Shown piece after piece: positions 1 through 12,180 of a DNA stretch of 64,000 nt. Both the position numbers and the translations under genes were made by a program. The DNA lies in contig OZ026530.1 of NCBI GenBank assembly GCA_964019695.1, positions 40,360,944-40,424,943 on the forward strand, read 5' to 3'. The notes under the pieces are model-generated. The model made no database searches, was not told the DNA's origin, and saw only the letters and a list, made by a program, of their open reading frames with translations. The stretch is from Loripinus fragilis. Lineage: Eukaryota; Mollusca; Bivalvia; Lucinida; Lucinidae. Position 1 is the first letter of the stretch. Each line of letters starts with the position of its first letter.

Positions 1-420
1 ATAAACCTCATGGTTTGCAAGGCTCTAACTATTTGATAAATCCTGTGTTAATTTTGGATATATACTGCATAAACTGCACAAAATAAATCCTACAACAGAC
101 AATGTGAGTAAATAGAACATATTTCTATGCTTATAAATAATACTTGCATGAGACTTTTCATCATATAATTTAGTTTCTCAGAAACAAAGCCATTTGTAGT
201 TGTTTCTTTCTTTGAATGCTGATGAAAGACGCTTAATTCTGAATTGTGTTCATTATGGTTATACAATTTTATCATTATCATTATTATTTACAGCAGCATT
301 TATGGCAGTACAACACTTAGTTAGTGTGGTACTTGTAAGCAGGTTAATTACTGAATTTACAGGATAATCAGGCTGATCATTGGGGCTTATTTTTATTTGA
401 TTTTTTTATCCATTCTCTTT
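1..420. other. AT-rich stretch, no gene seen
   Basis: Short open frames only, none with recognisable protein character and no clear repeat structure. Confidence 0.6.
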
Positions 421-424
421 TAAA

Positions 425-2535
425 AGGTGTTGGAGATATTGCGATTGCCTTCGTCTGTTTATCAGGTTTTTGTTTGTTATGCTATCTTCTAAACAACTGG
501 ACAGATTATCCAACCAAATTTGTTGAGCAACTGGTGTATGCAACTGGTGTATGCAACAGCAAAATTCCAATACCCCAATGATGTGGGATGTAGGTCAAAA
601 GTGTCCTTCGGTCTGCCCATTTGCCTGCAATACTTTCACCTTGCAAACGGTTCGTTTGTTTTGTTGCTTTACGTCCCAAGTCAACAGCTATGGTCATGGC
701 GGGACGGTAAGTTCACCTAACCACACTTTTTCCTGGGCAAGCTTTAACAAGCAGTTAACCAGTACTTCGTGCACATACTTTCACTTGTAACTGACAGCAA
801 CCCTTCTTGAATGATTCAGCGGAAGGGAGGAGAATGACCGTAGAAATTATTTCATGATCAATCTCCACGAAAGTACGGGACCGGGTTGGGATTCAATCTC
901 GCGACCCCTGGATTCAGACTCACATCTGTTCCCAGACACGTTACCGACTGCGCAAACGGTCATACTGAATCCAACCGAATTTGTTTGGTGACTTACTTAC
1001 ACAAGTGGGTGAGCAGGAGCATTACTGTTTTTTGCTTTTTGGATCCCCTTTGCATGGGCCTCAGAGAGTGTGCATTTTCTGGCTAAATTGCAGTCTCTTT
1101 CTGAATTGCTGGGTAGAACTCAACCAAATTTGTGCACAACTTAAACAAATTGTGTATACAAGAGCCTATTTTTGGGTACCCCACTCAGAGGCACTTTATA
1201 ATGGGGTCAAAAGTGTCTGCCCATTCTTCTTTATACCCCCCGCAAACTTTGTTTGTGGTGGGTATACTGTTTTTACGTTGTCCGTGTGTGCACGCGTGCG
1301 TGTGTGTGTCCTTCTGTCAGTCCGTCTGTCCGTCCGTAACGTTTTGTTATTTTAATATCTTGAAAAGTCATTGCTGGATTTTCATCAAACCTTGCAAACA
1401 TGTTCATATATGCAAGACAAATACTTTAGACAAAAACGTAAGGGCTAGGGGCCAATTTTATTAGAGTTATTTCCCTTTGTAGTTTTAAATGGCTTTTAAT
1501 ATAGGGTTTTATGCTTATGCTATTATAGGCCATACACAGGCCGATCAACTCCTACCACAGCTTTTGATGGAACACTTTGATACTTTGCCTATACAATGTA
1601 GACACATTGAACATATGCATGAAGGAGTTTACTTTAGAAAAAATATTTTTTGACAAAATGACAGCTGTGAAAACTTAGACAATTTTTCCCTAATAAGGCT
1701 TTTGTATATGCATAGACGGTGCCTTCATGGGCCGATCAACTACTACTACAGCTTTTGATGGAGCAATTTGATACTTTGCCTATACAATGTAGGCACATTG
1801 AACATATGCATGAAGGAGTTTGGTTCAGAAAAATAATTTTTGACAAAATGACAGCTGTGAGAACTTAGACAATTTTACCCTAAAAGGGCTTTTGTATATG
1901 CATAGACGGTGCCTTCATGGGCCGATTAACTCCTAGTACAGCTTTTGATGGAACAATATGATACTTTGCCTATACAATGTAGACACATTGAACATATGCA
2001 TGAAGGAGTTTGGCTCAGAAAAAATAATTTTTGACTATATGACAGCTGTGAGAACTTAGACAATTTTTCCCTAATAAGGCTTCTGTATATGCATAGATGG
2101 TGCCTTCATGGGCCGATCAAATCCTACCACAGCTTTTAATGTAGCAATTTGATACTTTTCCTATACAATATAGACAGATTGAACATATGCATGAAGGAGT
2201 CTGGTTGAAAAAAAATCAACAAAATGACAGCTATTAGAACTTAGACAATTATTACCTTATATGACTTTTGTATATGCATGGATAGTGCCTTTATGGGCCG
2301 CTCAACTCCTACCACAGCTTTTGATGGAGCAATTTGATACTTTGCGGATACAATGTAGACACATTGAACATATGCATGAAGGAGTTTATAATTTTTGTTT
2401 GCACAGATTCTGCTGAAATCTTCTTTTCAAAACTTAGGTCTGCTGGTTTGAACTATAACTTGCCAAGTTTTTTCCACTGAATCTTACTGTGCGGGGGGTA
2501 TCTAATAAGCATTGCTTATTGACTTTTTTCATTTA
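425..2535. mobile_element. pearl-like composite element (left part, GTCC microsatellite, tandem array)
   Basis: The left part opens with a GATATTGCGATTGCC-type sequence, like the start of the element near 26040. It repeats a CAACCAAATTTGT segment near 512 and 1117, with a related copy near 2565. A GTCC-type microsatellite lies at about 1315-1336, followed by a tandem array (1535-2395). Near 2500-2520 there is a short hairpin (AATAAGCATTGCTTATT). Array plus GTCC/GACG tract plus terminal hairpin is the layout described for bivalve pearl elements, often viewed as non-autonomous Helitron/Helentron relatives. Ends are approximate and no transposase is present. Confidence 0.5.
1535..2395. repeat. 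190-bp tandem repeat, about 4.6 copies
   Basis: The marker GGCCGATCAACTCCTACC recurs at about 1540, 1731, 1921, 2112 and 2297, giving unit spacings of 191, 190, 191 and 185 bp. Each unit also carries CAATGTAGACACATTGAACA and CATGCATGAAGGAGT-like segments. The last unit is shorter and more diverged. Confidence 0.9.
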
Positions 2536-3342
2536 TGCTAATCCAAACATGCTGGGCTGAATTCAACCTAATTTGTTGAAAGGTCGACTTTCTCACAAGT
2601 GGGGAGTGGTAAAGAACATTTATTTTTTTAACCTTCCAGCCAAATTTTCGATTATCCGAAACTACTGGGTTATTCGAAGACTACGGACAGTCCCGACTTT
2701 TTTCTCTATTATCTATTGCAATAAAACTATACTGAACGAAACTTCTAAACCGCCAGTTAACACAACACATTTTTTCAGTATAGCTCATTTATTATATAAA
2801 ACTGATTGAAATGATATTTAACACAGTATATTTGGGCACATGTATCCGTCGATTGAACATAACAAAGTTTGATTCAATAAGGATGTTCATTTATGCGTAA
2901 CGATAGAGTACTAATACCTGTTTTGCACGTGGCACACGATGCTAAATGTTTTTTCGCCTTGTGTATACTCATATTTTCATCGACAACTATCGGACAACAT
3001 TATTTTATCACAAAAATGACAAAGTTTGGGTTGTATGAGTATAAAGTAGAGGGGTCGGGCTGTGGGTTCAATCGAAATAGGGGCCTCGTTGAGACAGATT
3101 CATAATTTATCATAAGGTTTGGCATGTTTTGATAGAGCCGAAAGTTTAAACCACAACCTGTCGGTCATTTTTCATTTCTGCACTCGTATGACGAGAAAAA
3201 TCGACAAAAACTGAGTATTACGTATGTCATAAAATGTCCTGTATAGTCCACCATACTTTGGTGCGGTGATTCAAAAATGCTGCATTGGACAGTCGGAAGT
3301 GTCGAGATTAATTTGCAGCACACGCTTAATGGGTGACGGATG

Positions 3343-3674
3343 TTTCAATAATATTGTAGACAAAAACATTTCATCACCATTAACACATTTCTGTGTTCTT
3401 ATAGGCCATATGGGCCTCCATAGGAGCACTGAATTGCACGAAAATTGCGACTTTATTACTAAATAAACACGATAGTGTTCAATAATGTCCATTTATAGCA
3501 CCAGAAAGTTCCAATAATATTGTGGACAAAAACATGTAATCTCCATAAATCATTCTTGTGTTGTTTTATGTCATATGGGCTTCCATAGGAACATTATGGC
3601 TTACCTGAAAATTCCTACTTCATAAAAGCTAAACCCAAAAATGTTCAATAATCTCCATTTATAACACCATAAAG
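3343..3674. repeat. 166-bp tandem duplication, 2 copies
   Basis: TTTCAATAATATTGTAGACA at 3343 and TTCCAATAATATTGTGGACA at 3509 begin two diverged copies. Both contain a CATATGGGCYTCCATAGGA segment and end with a CCATTTATARCACCAKAAAG segment. Not coding. Confidence 0.8.
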
Positions 3675-4640
3675 TTGGTGTTTTTCACTTAAGGTCCCTG
3701 GAATACTTGATTTTAAGCGATGAGTTCAATTTTTAGCGTTTGTGTGAAAATGAAATGCCATCAACCTTAATTCTAACAAGACTAGACAAAGCTTCTTGTT
3801 TCATGCTTGTTCTTGCAGTGGTTTTAATATTGTTAACTGAGCTAAAACCTCTCTCACATTCAGCAGTTGTTGGTGAGATTGTCAGCAATATTGCACAGAT
3901 TCATAAAAAAATCAAATATCATCTTAATCTAGGAAAACCTTAAATCATGATTTATAGTTATGAAAAATATATCAAATATAGAAATAGAAAATAATCATAT
4001 AATTTGTCGAATTAATAACACCAAATTGTGTTAACCTTAGGCTAATGTGACAGGGTGTCTCTTTAATCAGTTGGTTAATTGCATGGCTATTTTTACCAAC
4101 AAAACAAGTGAAGATATTTACTGTTATTTATTATATAATGCCTCTTCCATGTAATAATATGGTAAATTCCATTGAATACGCCAATATCAGGGGATCCTGC
4201 GGTATCCTGTGGTAGCCTGCGGTATCCTGCGGTAATCAGACTGACCCCCGTTTTCGTATACAGAGATAAAATCCGGAACGTCGGCTTTATACTTTCAAAA
4301 CTCTTCGGCCGAATTGATTTACTAATGTGTCCCGGTATTTAGTTCAAAGATCAACCAGATTTTACCGGGTTGCATTTATTGCTGACGAGTGTAAACATCC
4401 GGTCACATTTAAGTGACATTTTAAACCTACCGAACGATCTTTCTTCACTGTGTTTGCGTTGCTTTTGCAGGCTGTAAAACATGCTAGTTAGTTATTTTTT
4501 TCCCTTAAAAATAATTTCAAAACCAAAAAAATCTACTCGTCCTGTTGGGCTAGCAAATGACAATTTCCACTCGCCCTTACCGAACTTCCACTCGTAAATA
4601 CGAGCGGACGTGTACAATTTTCGAGCCCTGCGGGTAAGTT
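3675..4640. other. No gene seen; short CCTGCGGTAT repeats
   Basis: Apart from a small cluster of 10-12 bp repeats of the form CCTGCGGTAT at about 4195-4235, nothing identifiable. Open frames are short and unconserved. Confidence 0.5.
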
Positions 4641-4646
4641 GAAATG

Positions 4647-4735
4647 ACAGACTGATGGACAGACGGACGGACGGACAGACAGACAGACAGACAGACGGAT
4701 GGACGGACGGACGGATGGACGGACAGATAGATGCA
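4647..4735. repeat. GACG/GACA microsatellite
   Basis: Imperfect tetranucleotide tract (GACG, GACA, GATG). The same tract type marks pearl-like elements elsewhere in this window, so this may be a remnant of one. The frames read through it on the minus strand (Pro/Ser-rich) are artefacts of the 4-bp repeat. Confidence 0.9.
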
Positions 4736-4930
4736 TTGCTGGCATATGAGCAAGCTTGCATATTCCTTAGTTGTTTGACATTGTAAATCACATTAAAATT
4801 TGAGCCACGACTTGAGATTTCCAACAGTGTGATATGTGCGACCAGCAAATCCTCAGACCAGCCTGCGCATAGGCGCAGTCTGATCGGAGCCTTAGCTGGT
4901 CGCTTGAATATTCGTAAGCTACTGACTACT

Positions 4931-5434
4931 GACAATCTACGTAACTCTAACAATATCCAAACCATACGAGCTAAAACGAATCAATACAATAATTCCCTTT
5001 TGCCCTCTGTCCTAAGAGATTGGAATACCTTGCCAGCTGAAACTAAACAATTAAACACATTAAGGTCATTCAAATACTATCTGAAGAAAGATAACAAGCC
5101 TGTTCCAAAATATTATTATTATGGAAAAAGAAAAACTCAAATACTGCATACCCGGCTACGAACAGGCTGCAGTTCTCTGAATCTAGACTTGTTCTTGAAA
5201 AATATCACTGACTCACCTCTTTGCAACTGTGGTTCTATCGAAAATGTGCAACATTACTTTTTCCACTGCAGATTCTTTCAGCATCAACGCACCTTACTTC
5301 TTAATGATATACGACTATATAGAACACCAACTTTGAATTTATTGCTATATGGTGATCCATTACTATCAAATGAAATAAACCAAATTATCTTCCATCATGT
5401 CCACAAGTATATCTTAGCAACGCAGCGTTTCTAA
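4931..5434 (+). pseudogene. LINE ORF2 C-terminal fragment (post-RT domain with CCHC-like knuckle)
   Basis: About 167 residues are open to a TAA stop. The fragment begins inside the region downstream of the reverse transcriptase. It shows the LPSVLRDWNTLPAE and LRSFKYYLKK motifs typical of the end of mollusc and other invertebrate LINE polyproteins. A knuckle follows, CNCGSIENVQHYFFHC (Cys-X-Cys, His, Cys), then a LLYGDPLLS motif. The endonuclease and RT domains are missing. About 34 codons upstream are open in the same frame but come from the host MITE and have no ATG, so no functional product is expected. A related fragment lies at 11828-12180. CR1/L2-like assignment is uncertain. Confidence 0.8.
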
Positions 5435-5464
5435 TTCTCTCATCTTTAATGTGCATTACAAGTG

Positions 5465-5680
5465 TTACCATATCATGTGACGACAGAAGAAAACCTAATA
5501 TTAAACATGTCCTTAAGTCTGCACCACTCCCCACATCCCTTCAACATGCAGCAAAGCAATACAATCTGAAAATTACCATATCATGTGACGACAGAAGAAA
5601 ATCTAATATTAAACATGTCCTTAAGTCTGCACCACTCCCCACATCCCTTCAACATTCAGCAAAGCAATACAATCTGAAAA
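5465..5680. repeat. 108-bp tandem duplication in the LINE 3' region
   Basis: ATATCATGTGACGACAGAAG starts near 5470 and again near 5578. The two units differ at only a few positions (CCTAAT/TCTAAT, CATGCAGC/CATTCAGC), so the duplication is recent. Confidence 0.9.
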
Positions 5681-6054
5681 TATTTCATGCTTTTTTCCAT
5701 CGTTATTTCTTTGTAATTTGTATCATTTTCTTATTGTTCTTTTTTTTCTCAATCTATTTTTCGCAATTATCATCTTTTCATATTTATAACACTACTTTGT
5801 ATACTCACTTTGCTATATGTAGATAAAATACTGCCATATGCATGTACACTATATAGTCACTCTCAACAGGAAAAGAACTCTATAAGCATTTATGCTTTCG
5901 TTCTAATCCTTTGTATGTTTACAATGTACGTATGTTGTATATCATTTGTATTTATTGATTAAAATATGTTTAAACTAAGCATTGACTGATTATCATTTGG
6001 AGTCTCTAAACTTGTCAAAATGCCAAATTGTTGGAAATTCCATATCGTGGCGCA

Positions 6055-7858
6055 AAATCATTAGTTTAATCTAGAGTGCTGTTTTTAAATTTTGGACATA
6101 GCACGCAGTATATTTAAACCCACTCTTCTAACGAAAGTCCATGGTCACACGGTGGTCATAACATTGGTTATTAATTGACTATTTTGTCAGTGCCGTCCCA
6201 GGGAGGTGGGGCAGCATGCCCCCCCCCCCCCCAGAAGAGGCTGTGAGTGCCCTTAAAACTTTTTCGCGCATTATATGATATTGCAAGTATATACGGTATT
6301 GCATAATAATACATGGATTACCAAGTTGATAACGGATAACCTAATGGTGGCCGTGGGGTGTGAGTGTGGCCCGGGCTTGTAATTGATGGAATTTTAAATC
6401 TCCTGTAGTCTGGTTGCGGAGGATAAAACACTTTTGTGCCCCCATTCCAGTCCCAAACCAAACTCGGAAATTTGGGTGCTTTGTGGGGGGGGGGGGCACT
6501 TATCCCAAGTCCCAAGGCTGTGGGACTGGAGTGTGTGACCCCCCATCTTCCATTCCGTTTCTGCTTCCATTGCAAATCCCATGAAGTCCAGTAGTCGCAA
6601 AGCTAATATGCAATAGCTGTGCCTCCTACCCCCCCCCCCCCCCCCCCCCGACCAGACTCATAGAAATTAAAAAGATAGCCCTAGGTTGCTGTCGTGCTGG
6701 GCCTATGTTACTGGGTTGGGGTGAATGAAAAAGTATAAAATACAGGGGAACCTATGCCCAATTTTTTCTTAGGTATGGGCTTGATCGGGTTTTTTTCCAG
6801 CATTTTTTTTTCTCAAATTTTAAGCCCCCCTCCCCCTCACATGGGCTCTGCTGTTTTTCTGAGCGTTGGGCTGACTCAGACTTGCATTGCAAATTATGTG
6901 CCCCCTTCCTCACATGGGAACCTTACCAAAGCACCAAGAGGACGACATGGAAATGCAAAACTAATAGTTAGGAAAAACGTGTTTGAGTGTACAACCTTAC
7001 TTAAAATTAAGGTTATGGAATATGGAAAAATGAGTTTCTAAACGGCTTGAAATTCATTCTCAGAGACATAATTTTTTCAACGTCGCTGCTTGCGCCGTCG
7101 GTTCAAGCCTTTGGCTTTCAGTACCGCCCCCACTCGTCAACATCCCCTCTGGGTCCAGACCTTTTTTGTACATATATTTCGTTGTATTTAGTTTATGGCA
7201 ATATGTTGTGTTCAAACTTACAGCTGCAATACAGTAAAGGTAACAAAGAAGACATCATGGTGACTTATACCATTAGGGGCTCTGTGCTACGTTTGACAGA
7301 TAGTTATTTGTCTATATATATAGATTTGTTAAAATTATAGCGCTAGACAAGATTTTCACAATGATTTTGTCTGGCTAACGACCGTACACTACGATCAGGA
7401 ATTTTTGCTATAAAACGTACACTTCTCTCCTATAGACCGTACACTAAAACGACTAAAAAAAGACGATTCAATCGTAAAATGCAGCTTCAAAAGTACGCTT
7501 AGGGTATTTTTAGTGGGTTCCTATGATTTTCTGGGGTATTTGCCATGGTTCTTTAAGTGTTTCGTATTAATAGTGTACTTAAACAGCCTTTTAAACATGT
7601 ATTTTCATGGCAAACAATAGAAAATCATCAGTGATTAGCGGAACATTTCTGTTATTCGTAGCTGCTATAGATTTTTGCTGACCATTTGTTGTAGTAAGGA
7701 ATATACATCGATGTATCAGCAACGTCAGAAAAATATGTCTACAATGATATTTCACATGTATCAATGAGAATAGGGGATAAAAACTCAACTCGTACATCAA
7801 CGTGTGAGGATTTCCTCGCTTCGGCAATCGCTATATCCGGTGTACGATGCTATACGGT
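6055..7858. other. No gene seen; homopolymer C/G tracts
   Basis: Contains C14 at about 6219-6232, a G run near 6486-6496, and C21 at about 6629-6649. Several TGGG/CCCC-rich repeat fragments are present. Open frames of 60-97 codons look random. A small hairpin (AGACAAGAT...TTTTGTCT) lies near 7346-7370. Confidence 0.5.
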
Positions 7859-7859
7859 G

Positions 7860-8168
7860 TTGTTGAAAAAAAAATGTATTTTTGAGGTTATGTCTATGTA
7901 TTTTTGAGAGTGACAATGTAAAAAGTGATTTCCTGTACAGATTTTTAGGAAAATGAAAAAATATTTAATGATTTAATACAGACTGTTGGTTTACCGTACT
8001 AGTTTTACTGTTTTTCTGGATATATTAGTATAAAAAAAAGAAAAAAAAGCTCTGAAAATGGAAAAAATAAAACAAAAAAAAGAGCTTTTTTATTTATTTT
8101 TTTTCGTCCCCCGACCCTAAATCTGAAAAAAATTACCTTAAATCAACTAATAAAAAAAATCTGGCCTT
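7860..8168. mobile_element. One-ended copy of the Harbinger-like MITE found at 14752
   Basis: Shares TTTTTGAGGTT, GTATTTTTGAGAGTGAC, AATACAGACTGTTG, TCGTCCCCC and the right end CTAATAAAAAAAATCTGGCC with the element at 14752-15170. The left terminal repeat is absent, so this copy is truncated. Confidence 0.75.
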
Positions 8169-8680
8169 AAGATAGTAATTTAACTAAATGAGTGAAAATG
8201 TAAATATTGAATATGAGGCTACAGTATCAGCATAAAACCTTTGAATACATTTAAACATGTTAAAACAGCCAAAAATGAATCTAAGACTGAAATTTTGAAA
8301 TAATTTTTAACAATAAATAGTATGTTAGCCCTTATCATACTGAATATTTTATGTACTACACAATAACACTTCTACCAAATTTTATCCTGTTCAGCTTAAA
8401 TCTGTATTTTCAATAAGTGGGGAAAACAGTGTAGATCTTGATAAGATGGCCTCTGAAAGAAACCAGCTAATCAGGATCTAGTGTTTTCAAAAACGGAATC
8501 AACAGGACAAGGGTTAATTCTGGGTTCAGCAGGACAAGGGTAAATCCTAATTTGACCTTTAAATGGGAGAAAATTTACCTGTGTATCTGGCAATTGCTGT
8601 CATAAACTGTTAAAACAACACATCCCCAAGTGGATACTTTATAGCCAGGGGCAAGGACGAACAATAGGATGTCATGATTG
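8169..8680. other. No gene seen
   Basis: AT-rich; two short direct repeats of an AGGACAAGGGTWAATYCT type near 8500-8550. No coding signal. Confidence 0.5.
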
Positions 8681-8681
8681 A

Positions 8682-8886
8682 CTTCATATTTTAAGACAAT
8701 TTAAGTCCAGGTGACCACAAATATGGCCGTCTTTAATTGAGTTATAGTACAGTTAAGGGTCACTCATCCAAACACCCAACTTTAATACTTCATATTTTAA
8801 CTTAAGACAAAGTCCAGATGACCACAAACAGGAGTGTCTTTAATTGATTTATAGTACAGATAAGGGTCACTCACCCAACCTTATCT
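8682..8886. repeat. 106-bp tandem duplication
   Basis: CTTCATATTTTAA begins at 8682 and 8788. Both copies contain GACCACAAA, GTCTTTAATTGA and AAGGGTCACTCA. About 1.9 copies. Confidence 0.8.
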
Positions 8887-9963
8887 GTAACTATGCACGC
8901 GCCAACTGATGAGTACATTGGCAGGTACAAAACAGGGATTTTTTTCTTCTAAAATTCACTTTTTAAATAAAAATGTTTAAAGCATGAGACTTATACCTTA
9001 AACTAAGATAATTTAGCTGATAGCCTGATGAAATATTAAGACAAATAACCTCTATCATTGAAATTACCAATCTAAATGTGGATTTTGTAAATCATATTTG
9101 CCAGTATTTTCCATTATTTGCCATTATTTCCCGGTAAATGCCACTGGCATGGCAAATATGCTTATTTGCCGGCATTTTGCCAACCTTGTGTATAAATATG
9201 TATCTTTTGGAAACTGGCAAAGCCCCCTGTTGACATACATGTATTCAAGTTCGACAGGTCACAATTGTTTATACTATTTTTGTAGGTCACCAAAACAATT
9301 TCTGCCCAAACGACTTTGAATTCAATTCAACAATTTGATTGGTTTAAGCTATATGTCGACACGCCGGAGTCCAGTTGGACAAAGTAGGGAAGAAGACAAA
9401 GATCAGGAGTTGATAAACGATGCTGCATGGCATTGCCCAGTTTAATGTTTAGGCTTAGAATATCGCAGATCGGCCACTGTCAATGTCCACTGCAAGGAGC
9501 TCGTTTGACTTGCTGTTGGCGATAAAATTGTATCATTTAGGAGTGATCGGTTTTTCTGTAGTTTTTGTTCCGGTCTGAATTGTAGAGACAGTATTACAGT
9601 ACACCTTACCTCAGACCAAGTTTCCTTAGCCGGAGTAAGCAACGCCCCCTGGTCACACACTATACAAATACGTTCAAGTTAATATCAAAAGATGTGGCAG
9701 CTGAGGTGCAATCCCTTTTGGTGTAAACTTACACTTAATTTCCTACCAAACAACTTTAGTCCAACATATCTACCTGTTATTAGGTAGTTATTCTCCGGAT
9801 CAATACAATCGAACAGAACATATTTTAAAGCCATTGAAGGGTAACATCAATATAGGTGGCCATTAAGCTACCACCGAATTGGTGCAAGGTTACACTTAAT
9901 TTTTGCAGTGTATGTTATAATTTGTCCGAAATATTTTCTTTTCTTTCTCTTAATATGGATTTT
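8887..9963. other. No gene supported
   Basis: Contains a 26-bp segment (9596-9621, ACAGTACACCTTACCTCAGA...) identical to one inside the start region of the zinc-finger ORF (13165-13190). A 30-codon frame from an ATG at 9354 has no recognisable features. Nothing else is supported. Confidence 0.4.
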
Positions 9964-10036
9964 GTCATAGCAAACAGTGCAGACCCGAATGAAATGGCAC
10001 GTCGTGTGGCATTTCATCTGGGTCTTCCCTGTTCGA
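9964..10036. mobile_element. Foldback core (AACAGTG...CCTGTT)
   Basis: An inverted repeat pairs AACAGTGCAGACCC with GGGTCTTCCCTGTT around a GAAATG...CATTTC inner stem. The same fold type recurs at 42487, 44117, 48722, 50636, 52314 and 52959. Frames on both strands through it (9856-10200 and 9868-10137) are open only because of this repeat. Confidence 0.65.
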
Positions 10037-10640
10037 TAAAGTACCTCATTACGAGTTTCTGGTATACAAAGGAAAAACACAGGCTTAACATCTCTTATAT
10101 TTGGATACAAAAGCTGCCATGTTTTACAACGGATCAAATTCGTTATAGATTTTATTGTGGAAGGTTGCCACCATTTCTGTCAAATGATGAGCGGTTTTAG
10201 AGAAGATTCCAATAGTTTTCTTATCTGCCAAAGGTCACACCCCCTTGCTGTCATGTTTTTGAGGGACCAAGTTTGATTTATCTGTTTTGTATAGGGTCAC
10301 CGAAGGAAATATCCCTGCCAAATTTATTCAATTCTGACGATTGGTTCCAGGGGGTCCTATGAATGTCTACAAGGGAAGCCAGTCACGCCTCGTATCATAT
10401 TTTGACGGATTAAGTTTACTTTTGTAGAAGGAATATTCCTGTGAAAATTAGCCCAGTGGTATACTGAGGAGTTGTAATTTCAAGCTGTTGACGACGCACT
10501 CGATGAACTACAAACATTGACTGATCCCAGTAGCTCACTTTGAGCACTATGCTCTGAAGAGCTATAATATATTTAAAATCCAACTAGCAGAACTTTTGTT
10601 CCATTCGTGCAAAAAGAATAATAACCCTTATTCACAGATT
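10037..10640. other. No gene seen
   Basis: No identifiable coding region or repeat architecture. Confidence 0.4.
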
Positions 10641-10689
10641 AATATTTCGAGCTCATAGATTATTAAATAGAGCTCTTAGATTTCTATTT

Positions 10690-11040
10690 CGTTTTAATGA
10701 ATTATTAGCTCGTGTGCACGAATTATTATTCTGTAAGCTCGGAATCTTATTTTGAGTGCATGGAATAATATTCCATTTGCACAAATTATTATTCTGTTAG
10801 CATGGATTATTATTCCATTTGCATGAATTATTATAACGTTTGCATGGATTATTATTCCGTTTGCATGGAATATTATTCCATTGGCACGAATTATTATTCC
10901 AATTGCATGGATTATTATTCCGTTTACATGGAATAATATTCCTTTTGCACGAATTATTATTCCATTTGCATGGATTATTATTCTGTTTGCACGGATTATT
11001 ATTTTGTCTGCACAGGTTATTAAATTGTGCACACAGAATA
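10690..11040. repeat. 21-bp minisatellite, about 16 copies, open on both strands
   Basis: The unit is approximately GCATGGATTATTATTCCRTTT. Because 21 is a multiple of three and the unit has no stop in one frame on each strand, it is open as a 7-residue repeat on both strands (HANGIII-like on minus, LHGLLFR-like on plus). Perfect octamers ATTTGCAT lie at 10817-10824 and 10964-10971, with many one-mismatch versions. More likely a non-coding minisatellite than a protein. Confidence 0.9.
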
Positions 11041-11827
11041 TCTATTTCTAAATGAATGTCCTAAACATACCACCGTAAATTAGTGATGGTTTAAATTCAT
11101 AAATTTTCGGAGAGAATTTTTAATTTTGGCCAGGAGTGTTAAACAGTTCAGATTTGCTACATTAAAAATCGCGATGAGTTTATCTATTTCCCTGCATCAG
11201 TAAACAGAAGAGTGTTTATCACACGAGTTTTTTTTCTTGTTTTTCAGGAAGATAAAACCCTCACAAAATTTTTTGATTTTATAAAAAAAGTTACTGTGAT
11301 ATTTACATTTTAGTGTAGTTGCTTTAGGTTAAACTATAATTTCTAGCTGCGTGCATTGCTAGATGCAAAACATTGGAATGTCATATGATCCAGACTCGCA
11401 TCTGAGCAGAGTAGCCTCAAGGTCAGCCAATAACCTTTTGTTTATATAAATGCAAGCAATTTATGTTCAGAATTATTCCCTTTCTAATAATGGATTGAGA
11501 TTTTTCTTTAAAGATTAAATCAACAACCATAAATATTTGTACAAAAATTTCAAATTGTCAACAGTTATAAATGGCTAAATCTGCCTTTTAAAATTGTCTG
11601 GAAACGGCTAAAAGTCAGGGAAAAGGCAGTGAAAGTGGAGAATTTTGTAAAGGATATTGAGTGGCAACCATGACATAATGTTTTTTTTAGTTTAGAATAA
11701 TAATAATAGTAATAATAATAATGAATAATAATAAAAAATCCCACAAAATGGAAATTGACTGGTCCAGCTTATAAGAGTGGGAAAATTCTGTTTGGCATAA
11801 GTGAGTTTATCTGAATCGCTTTTAGTA
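11041..11827. other. No gene seen; AAT-rich tract near 11698-11735
   Basis: AT-rich, with an imperfect AAT microsatellite. No coding signal. Confidence 0.5.
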
Positions 11828-12180
11828 AGTTACATGCCTTCTATCTCCGCATTTAAACACAAATTTAATACAGACATAAAAAAGCCACCTTAATATTATT
11901 ATTGCGGTAAGAGACTAGGCCAAATACACCATACACACCTACGACTAAATTGTTCTTCTCTTCATCAAAATCTATTCTCAAAAAAAAATCATAAATGATC
12001 CCCATTGTGAGTGTGGAGAAATTGAAGACACTCAACACTACCTTCTAAATTGTAATATCTTCCAAAACTTGCGTGAAGAACTCTTAAACAAAGTCACCAC
12101 TTACTGTCAGTCTACTTTAAATGTACTCTTGTATGGAAATGCTAATTTATCAGAATCAGAGAGCAAAACTATTTTTTTGA
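11828..12180 (+). pseudogene. Second LINE ORF2 C-terminal relic
   Basis: Conceptual translation gives YYYCGKR, then a knuckle CECGEIEDTQHYLLNC and LNVLLYG. These align in order with YYYYGKR, CNCGSIENVQHYFFHC and LNLLLYG of the fragment at 4931-5434. An in-frame TAA precedes YYYCGKR, and a frameshift is needed in an A9 run just before the knuckle. It is therefore dead, and older or more diverged than the first fragment. It ends directly against a mariner-type MITE fragment. Confidence 0.75.

Larger units (their letters stand above)
4928..5982 (+). mobile_element. 5'-truncated LINE insertion with TGACT target duplication
   Basis: The inserted segment is flanked by TGACT at 4923-4927 and again at 5983-5987, inside an otherwise continuous MITE. 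It carries the C-terminal coding part of a non-LTR retrotransposon followed by a 3' untranslated part with an internal 108 bp tandem duplication. It ends without a clear poly-A (TTGATTAAAATATG region). A 5'-truncated copy with a short target duplication is what target-primed reverse transcription produces. Confidence 0.7.
4803..6054. mobile_element. Foldback MITE (GAGATTTCCAACA ends) split by a LINE insertion
   Basis: Left end GAGCCACGACTTGAGATTTC and right end TTGGAAATTCCATATCGTGG match the ends of two other copies at 17411-17637 and 17695-17932. Interior landmarks are conserved: GTGCGACCAGCAAA, CCTCAGACCAGCCTGCGCAT, GCTACTGACT and TTTGGAGTCTCTAAACTTG. The element is interrupted after GCTACTGACT by a 1055 bp insertion at 4928-5982. 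Confidence 0.8.

Noticed and set aside
9856..10200. 114-codon frame containing ANSADPNEMA
   Set aside because: Covers a dispersed foldback core that gives similar peptides wherever it occurs; open on both strands.
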